A DNA stretch of 56,149 nt, taken from positions 1-56,149 of the forward strand of contig JAANBB010000264.1 of assembly GCA_014621425.1 (NCBI GenBank), written 5' to 3'. The notes below the pieces were generated by a model. That model did not search any database, had not been told where the DNA came from, and worked only from the letters and a program-made list of their open reading frames with translations. The stretch is from Cylindrodendrum hubeiense. Taxonomy: Eukaryota; Ascomycota; Sordariomycetes; Hypocreales; Nectriaceae. Shown one piece after another: positions 42,118-52,688 of this stretch (its first letter is position 1; each line of letters starts with the position of its first letter). A program made the position numbers and the translations under genes.

Positions 42118-44792
42118 GATTCGTCGTTGTTGCTTCGGTCTCGTGCTATTGTCGGAGTTGGAGATGCTTGGCCTCGAGGAAGGGCGTGGGCTCGATCAGA
42201 GTATGGTAGTGGTTCGTGTGTGTTCGGTCGGGATGTGCTGATGGTAGATCGATCTGTAAAATTGGGGCCACCGTCCATACTTATACATGGCATCCTCTTC
42301 ACAGTGATCAAAGGCATGCAGACAAAGCCGTTAGGAAGCTCCACCTCAATGCTCAGGGCCATGCCAAGGCACAGCCTGTCGCCAGTGGGGCCAGGGGCGC
42401 ACCGAGCGGTCGGTTAGACAGACTTGCGTGCGTGTATTCAGTGCCGGAATTAAGAAGCGAGTTATGATCGGTGAATCCGGACCATCTGCAATATCCCGGG
42501 CCGGTATAGCACAGCCTGATTGGTCCTCCATTTCATTTTATCAACAGTTAGGAGTCCTGCGAAGGGAAAACGGGTTAAGGTGTCGCTAAATTTAGCGCCA
42601 CCTGTCAACAACACATCGAGGACTACGGGAACTCGGCACGGGTAGACCCTTGCCACGCATTTGGCTCTTTGTTGTCCGTGATACTGATTCGATGCGTCTC
42701 ACTATCCCCGGGCGGATTTCCAAAGCTTGGATGGCAGCCCCTGAAAGATGATAAAGGCGCTGGGGCTGAGTCTCCGTAGGGTTGGCCGTCTGTCGATTCT
42801 CGTTGCAGGACGGGGTGGAATTACGCCAGATGGGGTTAGTTCCCTACAGATATCAAGTCAAACCACGAATCAGGGTTAGGAATTGAAATTAGGCCCTGGT
42901 TTCGCTTTCGGAATCGGGTTTCGGAGCAAATACGATCTCGGACCCACCCCATACGCGTATTACGCAGTGATCCATGTTCTATTTCAAGACAAATATTTCA
43001 CTGGTGAAATTACCGTCAACGGGACTTGGTCGAGTACGAGGTTGAAATCTGGTCTTGTTGACTGGCCGTACGCACTCCGCATGGGCTCTGAGGTCCTCAA
43101 ACCCATATGACGCGTCAATGGGCAGACGGCCCGAAAATGGCTGAGGCTAAGGTGAAGGCGGAGCATCTTTGCGCATTAACCCGCAATCCAGTACGTTTGA
43201 CAAGCTATCAATTATTTAGGGAAGATCGCGGGGCAGTCTTTAATTTATTTCTCTAAAAAGGCTTTTTGCTACCTGGATCTATCATATCGCTAGCAAACTC
43301 AATGGCGAGTGATCTCAAAAGATCATCCTCTGCTTCAATTGGTCATAGATCTTAGATGATTCCGCGGCCCTTCCATAGGATCCTCGCGCTCCCCATGCAT
43401 GACTTGTTCATTATACGGTAGATACGAGGGTTATATCGTATACCAAACTCACCACCTGCAATTTCAGCCAATTAACTACCGCCGATGCCAAAACAGGCGG
43501 TCAGCGCAATTTGTCTCACAACAACGGGCTAAACCACAATTCAACAATACCACAATGCGCATCGGCGGTCTTTGCTTCAGAAGCCTCTGCAAAGGCGTTG
43601 GCAGCCGTACATGATTAGAAGGATATCTAGTGCTAAAGGCATCGAGTGGGCTGCAGGATCGTAAGGCTGCAGGCTACGATCGGCTTGGCCTCCCTGAAGA
43701 TCTGGTGATCTTTAATATACTAAAACTGTAATAGCTAGACAGACTTGGCAGGCTACATGCCCCATGTAAGGTGGTCAAAGGACTGTAGGTATCAAACCAG
43801 CGATAATAAAAAAGAAATGCAGCATACTTGATTTACTAACAATACTCTAACGAGTTTGTACGCGGCTGAGTTGATCCAACGGTGGCGCTGTGACAGAACC
43901 ACTCTGCAGGTATCTGGTGCGACAGCCTATACTCGCGTCCCAGGGAGAAAGTTCGTCTTGTACTTATTTTGGTGTTTGAGCAAAACTTTTGTTAAGTGCC
44001 GACCTCCTCCAGAAAGACAGCGAACTCTTCATTTGCGGAATGTTGACGCAGGTTGCGGCACATGACTCCACGACCTCGTAAGATACGTAAAGCGGCTTGC
44101 CAGTTTCCTTGGCAAAGATGCGTACATAGAAAAACAGCCCGTCGAGAGCAGTGCCTTAGTAGACCGTGGAATTCACGTGTATTTTACTTGAGCTCTCCAG
44201 GTTCCAGGTACAGGGTAGCGACGATGCTAACGACGGTGGTTGCGGATGTGCCGGAAGACAGCTCATCTCCACTAACTCGCCAGATCCCGGACTAAAGACG
44301 CGGATGATGGTATTTCCCACGCAAAGCATCCTAACTTAGACGATGCGGTTTAATCTTCCAGCAATAGAAGGGGTGGTCGCGTGATTTCTGCCGTCTGAAC
44401 AAGCATTGGAGCTTTACGTCATCGTGGGTGACTCGTTAATGGTACGGGGCACACAAGGCTCAATCTGTCGACCCGCAGCTAATATTGAGCTCTGGTTGTG
44501 GAGGCGGTGCAAATGGGGCAGTCAGCCTTGCCCGCAGCAACTGAGTACTGAGTACTGAGAATTGCTGAGTGCAGCTAGCCCTAAGTAAGCTGCATTCGCC
44601 GAACCGCCGCCGGACAAATGCCCTGATTCAGGCGTCTCGTCACCATCGCCACCAAGGCCACCACCACCAAGGCAATCATACGGCCATCACCAGGGCCACA
44701 GAACCCGCGAGCGCGTGCTTAGTCACCCTGCCAGTTGTCTTTCTCCATACGGTATTTTCTCACCATGTTACAATTCTGACACAAACAACATC
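42118..44792. other. Long gene-poor interval with divergent promoters
   Basis: About 2.7 kb, the longest gap in the window. No open frame over 85 codons with domain, signal or splice support is seen on either strand. Short simple-sequence runs occur just before the HET gene ('gagtactgagtactgag' at about 44543; 'accaccaaggcc' words at 44650-44675). This may hold decayed sequence, but I cannot recognise the source. Confidence 0.4.
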
Positions 44793-47234
44793 ATGGGGAC
44801 TTCACACAGTCGGACTTCGCTCCATCTGCATGGCATGGACGACCCAACAAAGCTCTGCGGTCCCTGCGCGCGCTTGGATGTTCTTGGAGTTGTCACGCGG
44901 CCGGCTTCGCTCAGCGGCCCAGATGAGAAATGGCCTCTGCCACAGGAGTCTCCCTGGCACAAAACCCTCGACGCTGTTTTCAAATCCGCCGCCTCATGTT
45001 CATTCTGTGCGCTGGTCATCAAGGGGTGGAAGGAGGCGCGGGAAGTGGTAGTTGGCGAAGGAATGGAGAGCGGCGATTTTAACCCGCAGACTCCACCCGA
45101 AGACCTCCTGTTCGACATTATGGACATGAAAGCATATAGCCAAGGCACCATGGCTCTCGAGGTTGGTCATTGGGATGCAGATGTCGTGGATAGCCGGCAG
45201 ATCTGTGATGCCTTTTTTCTGAGTGTCAAATGCCACACAACCAGCTCCACCTCTTGGGACGCACACGACCCGCTTGTGGCAGATTTCCGTCTCACCTTTG
45301 ACCCGGATCTTGTCCCTGGACCAGAAGCCCATCACCATCTACATGAATTGCCTGCAAGAGACTCTTTGAACCCAAGAAGCATCGCCGTTGCAAACCATTG
45401 GCTTGAAACATGCGTGAAAACACACGGCGAAAGCTGTGGAACTTCCTCTTGGGGAAATATGCCCACACGTGTGTTGGAAATCTCATCTGATACCAACATG
45501 ATTTACCTGAGGGTCTCTAGCGATATAGAACCAGATGATGGACGCTATGTCGCTCTTAGCCATTGCTGGGGCAAGACCGATACCCCTTTCATTACGACGA
45601 GGTCCAATTTTGAGAGTCGGATGGCGGGAATCAACCTCGATGAGATGCCTAAAACCTTCCAGGACGCCTTCATAATTGCAAGGCACCTAGGGTTGAGATA
45701 CCTCTGGATCGACAGCCTTTGCATTGTCCAACAAGACTTGGAAGATTGGCAGATCGAATCCGCCAAAATGGCAACAGTCTACCGCGATGCGTACCTAGTC
45801 CTAGGTGCTGCAGGAGGTCTGTCTGATGCATCAGGCTTTCTTGGTCCAAGAAACTTTAAGGATACAATTAAATTCCAGCCTGGGCACTCAGTCCCACTCC
45901 ATCTCCAGCTTCTTCCTCCCAAGACTCGTCGCTGGACGTTCCGCGGCAGACACGCATCCGACCCGCTTGCAGCCGAACCCATTTCAAGGCGAGCCTGGTG
46001 TTTGCAAGAAAGGTATCTCCCCAAGCGCTCTTTGCAATACGGCTCACAACAGATGTTCTGGGAATGCGAGAAGATCAGAGCTAGTGAGGACGGAGATGCC
46101 ATCTATCAGAAGGGCGACTATCTGAAGGCTCTTTGGCACACGGCCATCACCAAAGAGTCTGTTTTCCATCGGGAGGATCGAGAGGCTTTCCCAGAAAAAG
46201 GAAGAATCAAGTGGATTGACTGGTATCAAATGGTAGAGGACTATACGTCCCGAAACATCACTGCCTCTACGGACAAGCTGCCAGCACTCACAGGCTTAGC
46301 AAGCGCAATTGCAGATAAGATCAGTGAAGGTGAATACATGGCCGGCCTGTGGCGGTCAGGGTTAATCGAGGGACTGACCTGGTGCCGTAAAGCACCAGGG
46401 CAGGCTTTTGGCAAACCAGACGAGTATGTCGCCCCATCATGGTCCTGGGCATCGGTTCAAGGGGTAGTGCAGTTCCCAATCTATAACTGGCATCTCACCC
46501 GGGCACCCTGGAAGTCGCGCATGGCTGACTTCGAGGCTCTGACCCAATATGTCAGTCACACTGCCGACCTGAAGGACAAGGACATGTACGGGCGGCTTGA
46601 AGGGGGAAGCCTCTGTATCAAAGCACCCTTACTCCCAGTTGTATCGATACGGCCACGATCATCAAAAATACCGGGTGTGGAATACCTCTTCGGACAGCCG
46701 CCAAATCTATCCGATGTGGCGGACAAGGTAGTTGAGTTGCAGCTAGCACAAGGGCAGCGAATTTTGATCGACGGTGGTTTTGACTTTCCAATCGACGAGA
46801 ATCATCTCGACCTGGCCGTTGTGTTTCTCACACGGCTTCCACATCTTTTTGAAGATGGCTTCGTGGAACATCGGTTTGGACTCCTGGTTGAGAAGCTCGA
46901 CAACGGTAGCTATCGACGAGTGGGATTTGTCGATGGATCATTGCTTGAGACACACCGTTCTGCTCTTTTGACATGGAAAGAATATCTGCCGAGGCATTGG
47001 AGGCAGAAGGGCAAGCATGAAAGCGAGGAGGAGCTCAACAAAAGTATCACCAAAAGTCTTACAGAGCTCGACGAAATGAAATCAGACCATGTTAAATCTG
47101 GGACTATGGATGAATTAGAGGTTCTTGGGTACCCTCGACAAGGAGATGGGGATGATATGTATGACGCAGAGCCACCCAATATACTGGCACCAAACCCCCT
47201 TGATCTAGAAGATGTCGAGTTGACTCTAGTGTGA
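44793..47234 (+). CDS. HET-domain protein, intact
   Basis: An uninterrupted single exon of 813 residues from the ATG at 44793 (MGTSHSRTSL). The N-terminal region has a paired-cysteine layout (CGPCARLD, CSFCALVI) common in HET proteins. The HET domain runs from YVALSHCWGKTD through DEMPKTFQDAFIIARHLGLRYLWIDSLCIVQQ to YLVLGAAGG. The conserved post-domain motifs RRAWCLQERYLPKRSLQY, FWEC and APSWSWASVQG follow. The C-terminal tail is acidic. It has the same architecture as the frameshifted HET gene at 10.0-12.3 kb, but with no break. Expected role: heterokaryon incompatibility or non-self-triggered cell death. It is convergent with the urea transporter gene, with only 46 bases between stop codons. 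Confidence 0.92.
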   Translation: MGTSHSRTSLHLHGMDDPTKLCGPCARLDVLGVVTRPASLSGPDEKWPLPQESPWHKTLDAVFKSAASCSFCALVIKGWKEAREVVVGEGMESGDFNPQTPPEDLLFDIMDMKAYSQGTMALEVGHWDADVVDSRQICDAFFLSVKCHTTSSTSWDAHDPLVADFRLTFDPDLVPGPEAHHHLHELPARDSLNPRSIAVANHWLETCVKTHGESCGTSSWGNMPTRVLEISSDTNMIYLRVSSDIEPDDGRYVALSHCWGKTDTPFITTRSNFESRMAGINLDEMPKTFQDAFIIARHLGLRYLWIDSLCIVQQDLEDWQIESAKMATVYRDAYLVLGAAGGLSDASGFLGPRNFKDTIKFQPGHSVPLHLQLLPPKTRRWTFRGRHASDPLAAEPISRRAWCLQERYLPKRSLQYGSQQMFWECEKIRASEDGDAIYQKGDYLKALWHTAITKESVFHREDREAFPEKGRIKWIDWYQMVEDYTSRNITASTDKLPALTGLASAIADKISEGEYMAGLWRSGLIEGLTWCRKAPGQAFGKPDEYVAPSWSWASVQGVVQFPIYNWHLTRAPWKSRMADFEALTQYVSHTADLKDKDMYGRLEGGSLCIKAPLLPVVSIRPRSSKIPGVEYLFGQPPNLSDVADKVVELQLAQGQRILIDGGFDFPIDENHLDLAVVFLTRLPHLFEDGFVEHRFGLLVEKLDNGSYRRVGFVDGSLLETHRSALLTWKEYLPRHWRQKGKHESEEELNKSITKSLTELDEMKSDHVKSGTMDELEVLGYPRQGDGDDMYDAEPPNILAPNPLDLEDVELTLV

Positions 47235-47280
47235 TGGGTTTTCTGCAAACTCCATATATATGTTGTTAAATAAACATTGC

Positions 47281-49590
47281 CTAATGTGAGGAAAACCGCT
47301 GTTTGCCTTCATTCCAAACACCCCGTACGCCTTTAAGAATCTCATATCGTCCATCATAAAGAGGGTAGACCACCACCGCAAAAAAGGCAAAGAATTGCCA
47401 GATAATGGCCACCGTCGTCCAGCTTTTGAAGAATGTTTTCCCGAAAACGTAATCTCGGTAGAGAGGCATCGGCCAGAGGATAAAAGAAACAAGCACAATA
47501 CCAGCGAACATGAACCATGCAATGCGATACCACCTATGCAACTCCCTTAGAGTATCATCGTTAAATGGATGACAAACATCGTCGAGGCTGACGTTCTTGG
47601 GCAGTGCTGCCTTAGTGATGGCAATGTCGGATGGCGACTTTTGGTCGCTGGTGTTGGTTGCGTCGTTTTCGATATCAGAATCTTTCTCAGGGTTTGAGAT
47701 GGCGGCAGATTTGGTATCTGTGCGAGTCTTCTCGGAGGACGACGAATTATTTCCGTCTTTCTCCTCATCACTGCTTTTGCCGGACTCCTCCAGTTGGGCC
47801 TGTTCCGTGATCTCAATCACAAGAAACTGTCGCCAATCAAACTTGTAAGGTTTGTATTGCGAAATCAGCACCGAATACAGAGCTGGTGAGAAAAAGGAAC
47901 CAATGGCTCCATACAGAGCGGGTAGGCTTGCCCCGGTCGTTGTCATATTGATCTCTCCATAAATGGCATGCGCTGTACCTAGCCAAATGCTCAGTCCAGT
48001 GAAAAATCCGAGTATGGGTGAGATGATTGCCGCAAGTCGGGTCTGGCCAGACCAGCAGAGGGTCAGGGCCAGCGGGATGATGCCAGGGCAAGAGAGGATC
48101 GGGCGGAAGTAACCAATCCAGGTCATGTTTGCACCACCATAGTTCAATGCAAGCGACACTCCGGTGATGAAGATGCCATGAATGACGACTGTAATGTGGC
48201 TGACATGTACAAGTCTCTTGTCTGAAGCCTTGGGGTTGATGTAGGTCTTGTACACGTCGAATGACAAAATGCTGCTAACGGCAATCATGGAAGATGAGAT
48301 GGTGCTTGTCAACGCCATGAACAGGAGGACGAGGAAGGCGACAATGCCATGATCGCCAATCAGAGCCTTGATGGTATACGGCATGACGAAACCTGCATTG
48401 ACTTGCGCCAGGGTAAATTCGCCAGGGTAGGTTGGGAAGATTGCCGTGTTGTGGATCGCCCTAGTAGTCAATCCGATCACTGTCCCCAGTCCCCAGGGAA
48501 TGCCGAAAATAGCCACCGCAGCCAAGTTGTATCCTGGCACTGTTGCCTTGACTTCAGTGGCAAATGACTTTTGCCAAAAAGCAGTATCCTGGAGATCCGT
48601 CAGCAATCCGAGGGAAGATTCTGGAGAGTTGAGGTGGAACTTACCATGACAACAAGAGCCAAATTTCCAAATTTGAGGATCAAGCCCCAGATGATAGCAT
48701 TTTCTGATTTCATTGTAAGGAGAGATCCCTTGTAATTTCCCTCGATGATGTTGTCTCCTGCCGTGGCTATGATCTTGTCGTAAAGGCCCCCGAGCCCACC
48801 AACTGCCTCGTGCGTCAGAACGCTAAAGGTGAAGTAGATGATGAGGACCAATGCGATGGTGGTGTGTAAATAATCAGTCAGGAACGTGGCCTTCAGTCCT
48901 CCAACTGCGGTGTACAATACCACTACACATGGCAATTAGCTTCGATTACCCGTGATGCCGTATTTATGTACTCACCTCCAATAGGAATGAGAATTGTGGC
49001 AGCGACAAAGTGCATGCCGGAGATTCCAAAAATCAGTTGCGAACCAGTGAGAATCATAGAGGCGCAACCAAAAACATTGTTCGTTATGTTCAAGACGATG
49101 AAGACGACGTGCCCGATGTTGCCATAGCGCATTCGGATAATTTCCAGTGAAGTATGCGCATATGGAACCCGGATCTTCGCCAAGACACCTAGCGCCGCCA
49201 TCAACGCAATCTGAAAGCATAGCCCAGTAGCCCACCACTATTCAATATGGTTAGTAAGTATTTCTCTTGGAAACATTGCCAATTTGGGATTGTGCGACGT
49301 ACGAAGGGAACGGCCAAGCCAAACTTGTAACACATGGCTGCCGAAAAGACGGTTTCATTAATCCACATCCATGATGAAAATACAGCTGATGCTGTTAATC
49401 CTGTTCCAACCGATCGATTGGCAACCATAAACATCTCCGACGTGCCCGAGTCTTCGGACAGATAGGCTTTCTGTATCTTGACGGCACCCAAGATGACTCC
49501 ACAAAACGCGACGCCAAGGCCGATGAGCACGCCATAGCCGGTTGCTTGAGGGATCAGTGCCACCCCCGATACACCTAACTGTACTGACAT
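47281..49590 (-). CDS. DUR3-like: DUR3-like urea/sodium:solute symporter
   Basis: Four exons, 49590-49303, 49237-48976, 48922-48645 and 48588-47281 (introns 65, 53 and 56 bp), give 711 residues, close to known Dur3 lengths. It is a multi-helix transporter of the SSS family. Markers include FMVANRSVGTGLTASAVFSSW, WWATGLCFQIALMA (joined by intron 1), IPIGVVLYTAVGGLKATFL (intron 2) and AFWQKSFA (intron 3). A cytosolic Ser/Asp/Glu-rich insertion (about residues 550-615) separates the late helices and could carry regulatory phosphorylation. Dur3 transporters import urea, and sometimes polyamines, at the plasma membrane under nitrogen limitation. It is divergent from the FMN monooxygenase at 50281, and the shared promoter has GATA-type sites. 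Confidence 0.9.
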
Positions 49591-50280
49591 AGTGGAGAGG
49601 CCTTATTGAATTATGACGAAAAATAACGAATCAATGGGCAGAGACGAGAGCCTTCGACAAAGCAAAAATTGCGAAGGCTTGGGGACGAGGCCAAATGTTA
49701 TAAATGCGACGCAAATCCTTCCATCAGTATGCATCCATCCTACTATCCTTGAATATCTTATCTACGGCAGTGCGGCACGTTGGAGACCCATTTCTTGTCA
49801 CATCTTCTTGACCCCACATTGCGTTATGTCTACTGAACATGAGTACGCGTAGACAATAGGGCGGACGATATGCCTGTCCAAAACATGGGGTTTGCAATCA
49901 TCCCGGGAATAACCCATGTCCGTCGTAGATAATCGGGTTTCAAATCCACCATGCAAACAAATAATGCATTTCGTCTCCACGTGGGATTTATCGTAGGATG
50001 GTATCATCGAATTGGGCTGCGACATCGGCTGACGTTGCCTATCACGAACATGGCGTGCAATGATGCAATGCGGCGATCCTACCCAACCGGCCGGCGCAAC
50101 CAGTAGCGTTCGTCCATTTTGTGGCCCATCGTAAGCATAATGTGAGTTACCAAGGAGCATAATATCCGACCATGAAACATCCTTTATTCCCTCAGTATTG
50201 CCCCTCTTCAATACGCTCGTTGAACTTCTCCAGATCGACATCACCTCCTAAACGGCATTTCAAGCTTACTAGTTGTCAAA
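49591..50280. promoter_or_regulatory. Shared divergent promoter with GATA sites
   Basis: A 690-bp region between the start codons of the urea transporter and the NtaA-type monooxygenase. Three HGATAR words, the target of the AreA/Nit2 nitrogen regulators, occur: AGATAA on minus at 49758-49763, AGATAA on plus at 49927-49932, and CGATAA on minus at 49988-49993. Such words occur by chance, but three within 240 bases of a urea-transporter promoter fits nitrogen regulation. Confidence 0.45.
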
Positions 50281-51741
50281 ATGGCCGACACTCAATCTTC
50301 TCCTCCTGACAAGCCGGTAAATGGCAAGAAGCAAATAATTCTCAATGCCTTTGTCATGAACACTCCAGGCCACCTGTCTCCTGGACTCTGGCGGCACCCG
50401 GCAAACAAGACGGATCAGTACAAGAAACTGTCGTTCTGGGTTGAGCTGGCACAATTGTTGGATAAGGCTAATTTCCATGCCATATTCATCGCTGATACAT
50501 TGGGCCCGTACGATGTTTACAAGGGGCCGGGTAATGTAGTGCCAGCTCTCAGTTCGGGAGCGCAATTTCCGGTCAATGACCCGCTATATCTGGTCCCAGC
50601 TATGGCAGCTGCTACAAAAAGTCTGATCTTCGGTGTCACGGCTAGTCTGACTTATGAAAAGCCTTATGCATTGGCCCGGCGACTCTCAACTGTCGATCAT
50701 CTCAGCGAAGGACGTGTCGCGTGGAACATTGTCACGTCGTATCTGGATAGCGCAGCCCGCAACCACGGCCTTAACGAGCAAATCCCCCATGACGAGCGAT
50801 ATGCAATCGCACATGAGTACTTAGAAGTGCTCTATAAGTTGTGGGAGGGGAGTTTCCGAGACGGCGCCGTCATCGCAGACCGTGAGGGTGGCACGTACAT
50901 AGAAGCCGATGGCGTCCGCAAAATCAACCATGAGGGGAAGTATTTCCAGGTTCCGGGGCCACATTTCTGTGAGCCCTCTCCGCAGCGCACCCCCTTCCTA
51001 TTCCAGGCAGGTGTTTCTGAAGCTGGAAATGGGTTCGGCGGGAAGCACGGTGAGGCCATATTTGTTGGTGGCCAGACGCCGGAGATCGTCCGCCAGACGG
51101 TGAACAATATTCGCAAGGTTGCATCTGACGAGGGAAGAGATCCAAATCACATCAAAGTCATTGTGGGATTCAACGTCATTATTGCCGCCACTGACGAAGA
51201 GGCATCGGCAAAACGCGAAGACTACCTGAAATATGCGGACGAGGAGGGCGCCCTCGCCTTGTTTGGCGGGTGGACTGGCATTGATCTCTCCAGCTATGCT
51301 GACGACGATGACTTCCGCTATAGCGACTCACCCCGCATCCAGTCCATTGTACGACGATGGTCAGACACGGTCCCAGGAACAGACAATCTTCCATGGACGA
51401 AGCGGAGAGTGATCGAATATCTCAGTGTCGGGGGGCTTCAAGCAAGAGTAGTAGGTAGCCCAACGACTGTTGCAGACGAGTTGGAGCGATGGGTCGAGGT
51501 TGCCGATGTGGATGGTTTCAATTTAGCCCATGTCACCAATCCCGGCAGTTTCGAAGACATTATTGAATTTTTACTTCCCGAGCTCCGACGCCGCGGGATC
51601 TTTAGGTCTGAGGTTGAGAAGGAGGGGGCCACGGCAAGAGAGGTATTCATTGGCTCGAAAAGGTTGCCAGAGGATCATCCGGGAAGCAAGTACAAATGGC
51701 GAGTGGGGGAAAAAGTCCCATCCTATGAACTTGAGAAATGA
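50281..51741 (+). CDS. FMN-dependent monooxygenase, NtaA/SnaA/DszA type
   Basis: Single exon, 486 residues. It is a luciferase-like TIM barrel of the nitrilotriacetate-monooxygenase family. Early blocks are LNAFVMNTPGHLSPGLWRHP and FHAIFIADTLG. EGRVAWNIVTS, HDERYAIAHEYLEVLYKLWEGS, the PGPHFCEPSPQRTPFLFQAG block and DGFNLAHV follow in the usual order and length. Family members use reduced FMN from a partner reductase to cleave C-N or C-S bonds in compounds such as nitrilotriacetate, or to oxidise heterocycles. No flavin reductase gene lies in the window. The divergent urea transporter suggests a nitrogen-scavenging context. Substrate unknown. Confidence 0.9.
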   Translation: MADTQSSPPDKPVNGKKQIILNAFVMNTPGHLSPGLWRHPANKTDQYKKLSFWVELAQLLDKANFHAIFIADTLGPYDVYKGPGNVVPALSSGAQFPVNDPLYLVPAMAAATKSLIFGVTASLTYEKPYALARRLSTVDHLSEGRVAWNIVTSYLDSAARNHGLNEQIPHDERYAIAHEYLEVLYKLWEGSFRDGAVIADREGGTYIEADGVRKINHEGKYFQVPGPHFCEPSPQRTPFLFQAGVSEAGNGFGGKHGEAIFVGGQTPEIVRQTVNNIRKVASDEGRDPNHIKVIVGFNVIIAATDEEASAKREDYLKYADEEGALALFGGWTGIDLSSYADDDDFRYSDSPRIQSIVRRWSDTVPGTDNLPWTKRRVIEYLSVGGLQARVVGSPTTVADELERWVEVADVDGFNLAHVTNPGSFEDIIEFLLPELRRRGIFRSEVEKEGATAREVFIGSKRLPEDHPGSKYKWRVGEKVPSYELEK

Positions 51742-52688
51742 TTTGAGGCAGTGTGGCCAATTCTAACGACGAGAATCATGTACGTAGCGCTTTGAGTGGT
51801 GGACCATTAGTTGAAAGTTATATATTGAAAGAGGCATAAACCACCAACTGAACGTATAGAATCCAGTACAGTAGTAGATTCTCCGGATCTGGATGATCGT
51901 TTGTCATTTAATAGATCACTTCCTCGATGTGTCGAATTGATGGCTCTAGGTCATATTTGTTTCATTTTAGCATGTATCGAAATCTATATCCAACACTGAG
52001 ACCATGTGGTCGATATTCCCGGTTTGCGTGATCTTTAGGTGTTGCATCGATGGCACTTCGGAAGTATCAGATTTCTGCCTCCAGTATTTTATGAAATTCT
52101 ATTCTCCCGTCTTTTTTTAATACCAGTGACTAGATCTAAACTCGACATTTTCAAAACAGCCTCCGTAGTTGATGATTGTCTTGATCTAGAATGCATGCTT
52201 CCGAGCCCCTCTTTTCTCGAGAGGAGTTGGGTCAATCAATCTCACCCCCTCTAACTAAGGAAAGAATATCGGTTTATCAGAGGCGTATGCAACTTCATCA
52301 ATTATGCCGCTGTGAGATTGAGACCCGATTTGTACAAATTTACTGATATGCCTATATCCTACCCAGCCTTAGTCAGTGAGGCTGAGATTGACCAAAAGCC
52401 CCTCTCAAGAAAAGAGGGGCTCAAGGCATCATCAATGATCAATTCAATCATTTCCAGATCCACATTCTATTGAATACTAAAACCCCTGATCGAATGTGCC
52501 ATACACAATCCAACAGCCGCCACACGAGAGCCAATCCAACACGCTTCACGGTTGTCGCTGCCGGTCGGCTCAAGTGAGCTTCCACGGACCGTTCGATCCC
52601 ACGCCCGACATTAATAGTAACGGATGTATAGAGTGTCTGACCGCTCAACTATTAGCGCTAACGCTGGTCTCTGTTGGTATACCAGGCA
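51742..52688. other. Intergenic interval with hairpin element
   Basis: About 950 bases between the monooxygenase and the NLR gene. The first part is AT-rich and holds the monooxygenase 3' end. The only structured element is the inverted repeat at 52203-52422. No other gene is supported. Confidence 0.45.
52203..52422. repeat. Imperfect inverted repeat, MITE-like
   Basis: A left arm at 52203-52260 (starts 'gagcccctcttttctc', ends 'ctaactaagg') and a right arm at 52367-52422 (starts 'ccttagtcag', ends 'aaagaggggctc') are reverse complements with scattered mismatches over about 56 bases. They flank about 106 bases. The right arm contains its own 7-bp hairpin ('cccctct' / 'agagggg'). Weaker pairing extends outward to about 52170 and 52455. 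The form fits a small non-autonomous element or its remnant; no coding sequence lies inside. Confidence 0.65.

Noticed and set aside
52540..52620. tRNA-like T-arm word 'gttcgatcc' near 52590
   Set aside because: No matching acceptor stem, D-arm or anticodon arm could be folded around it.
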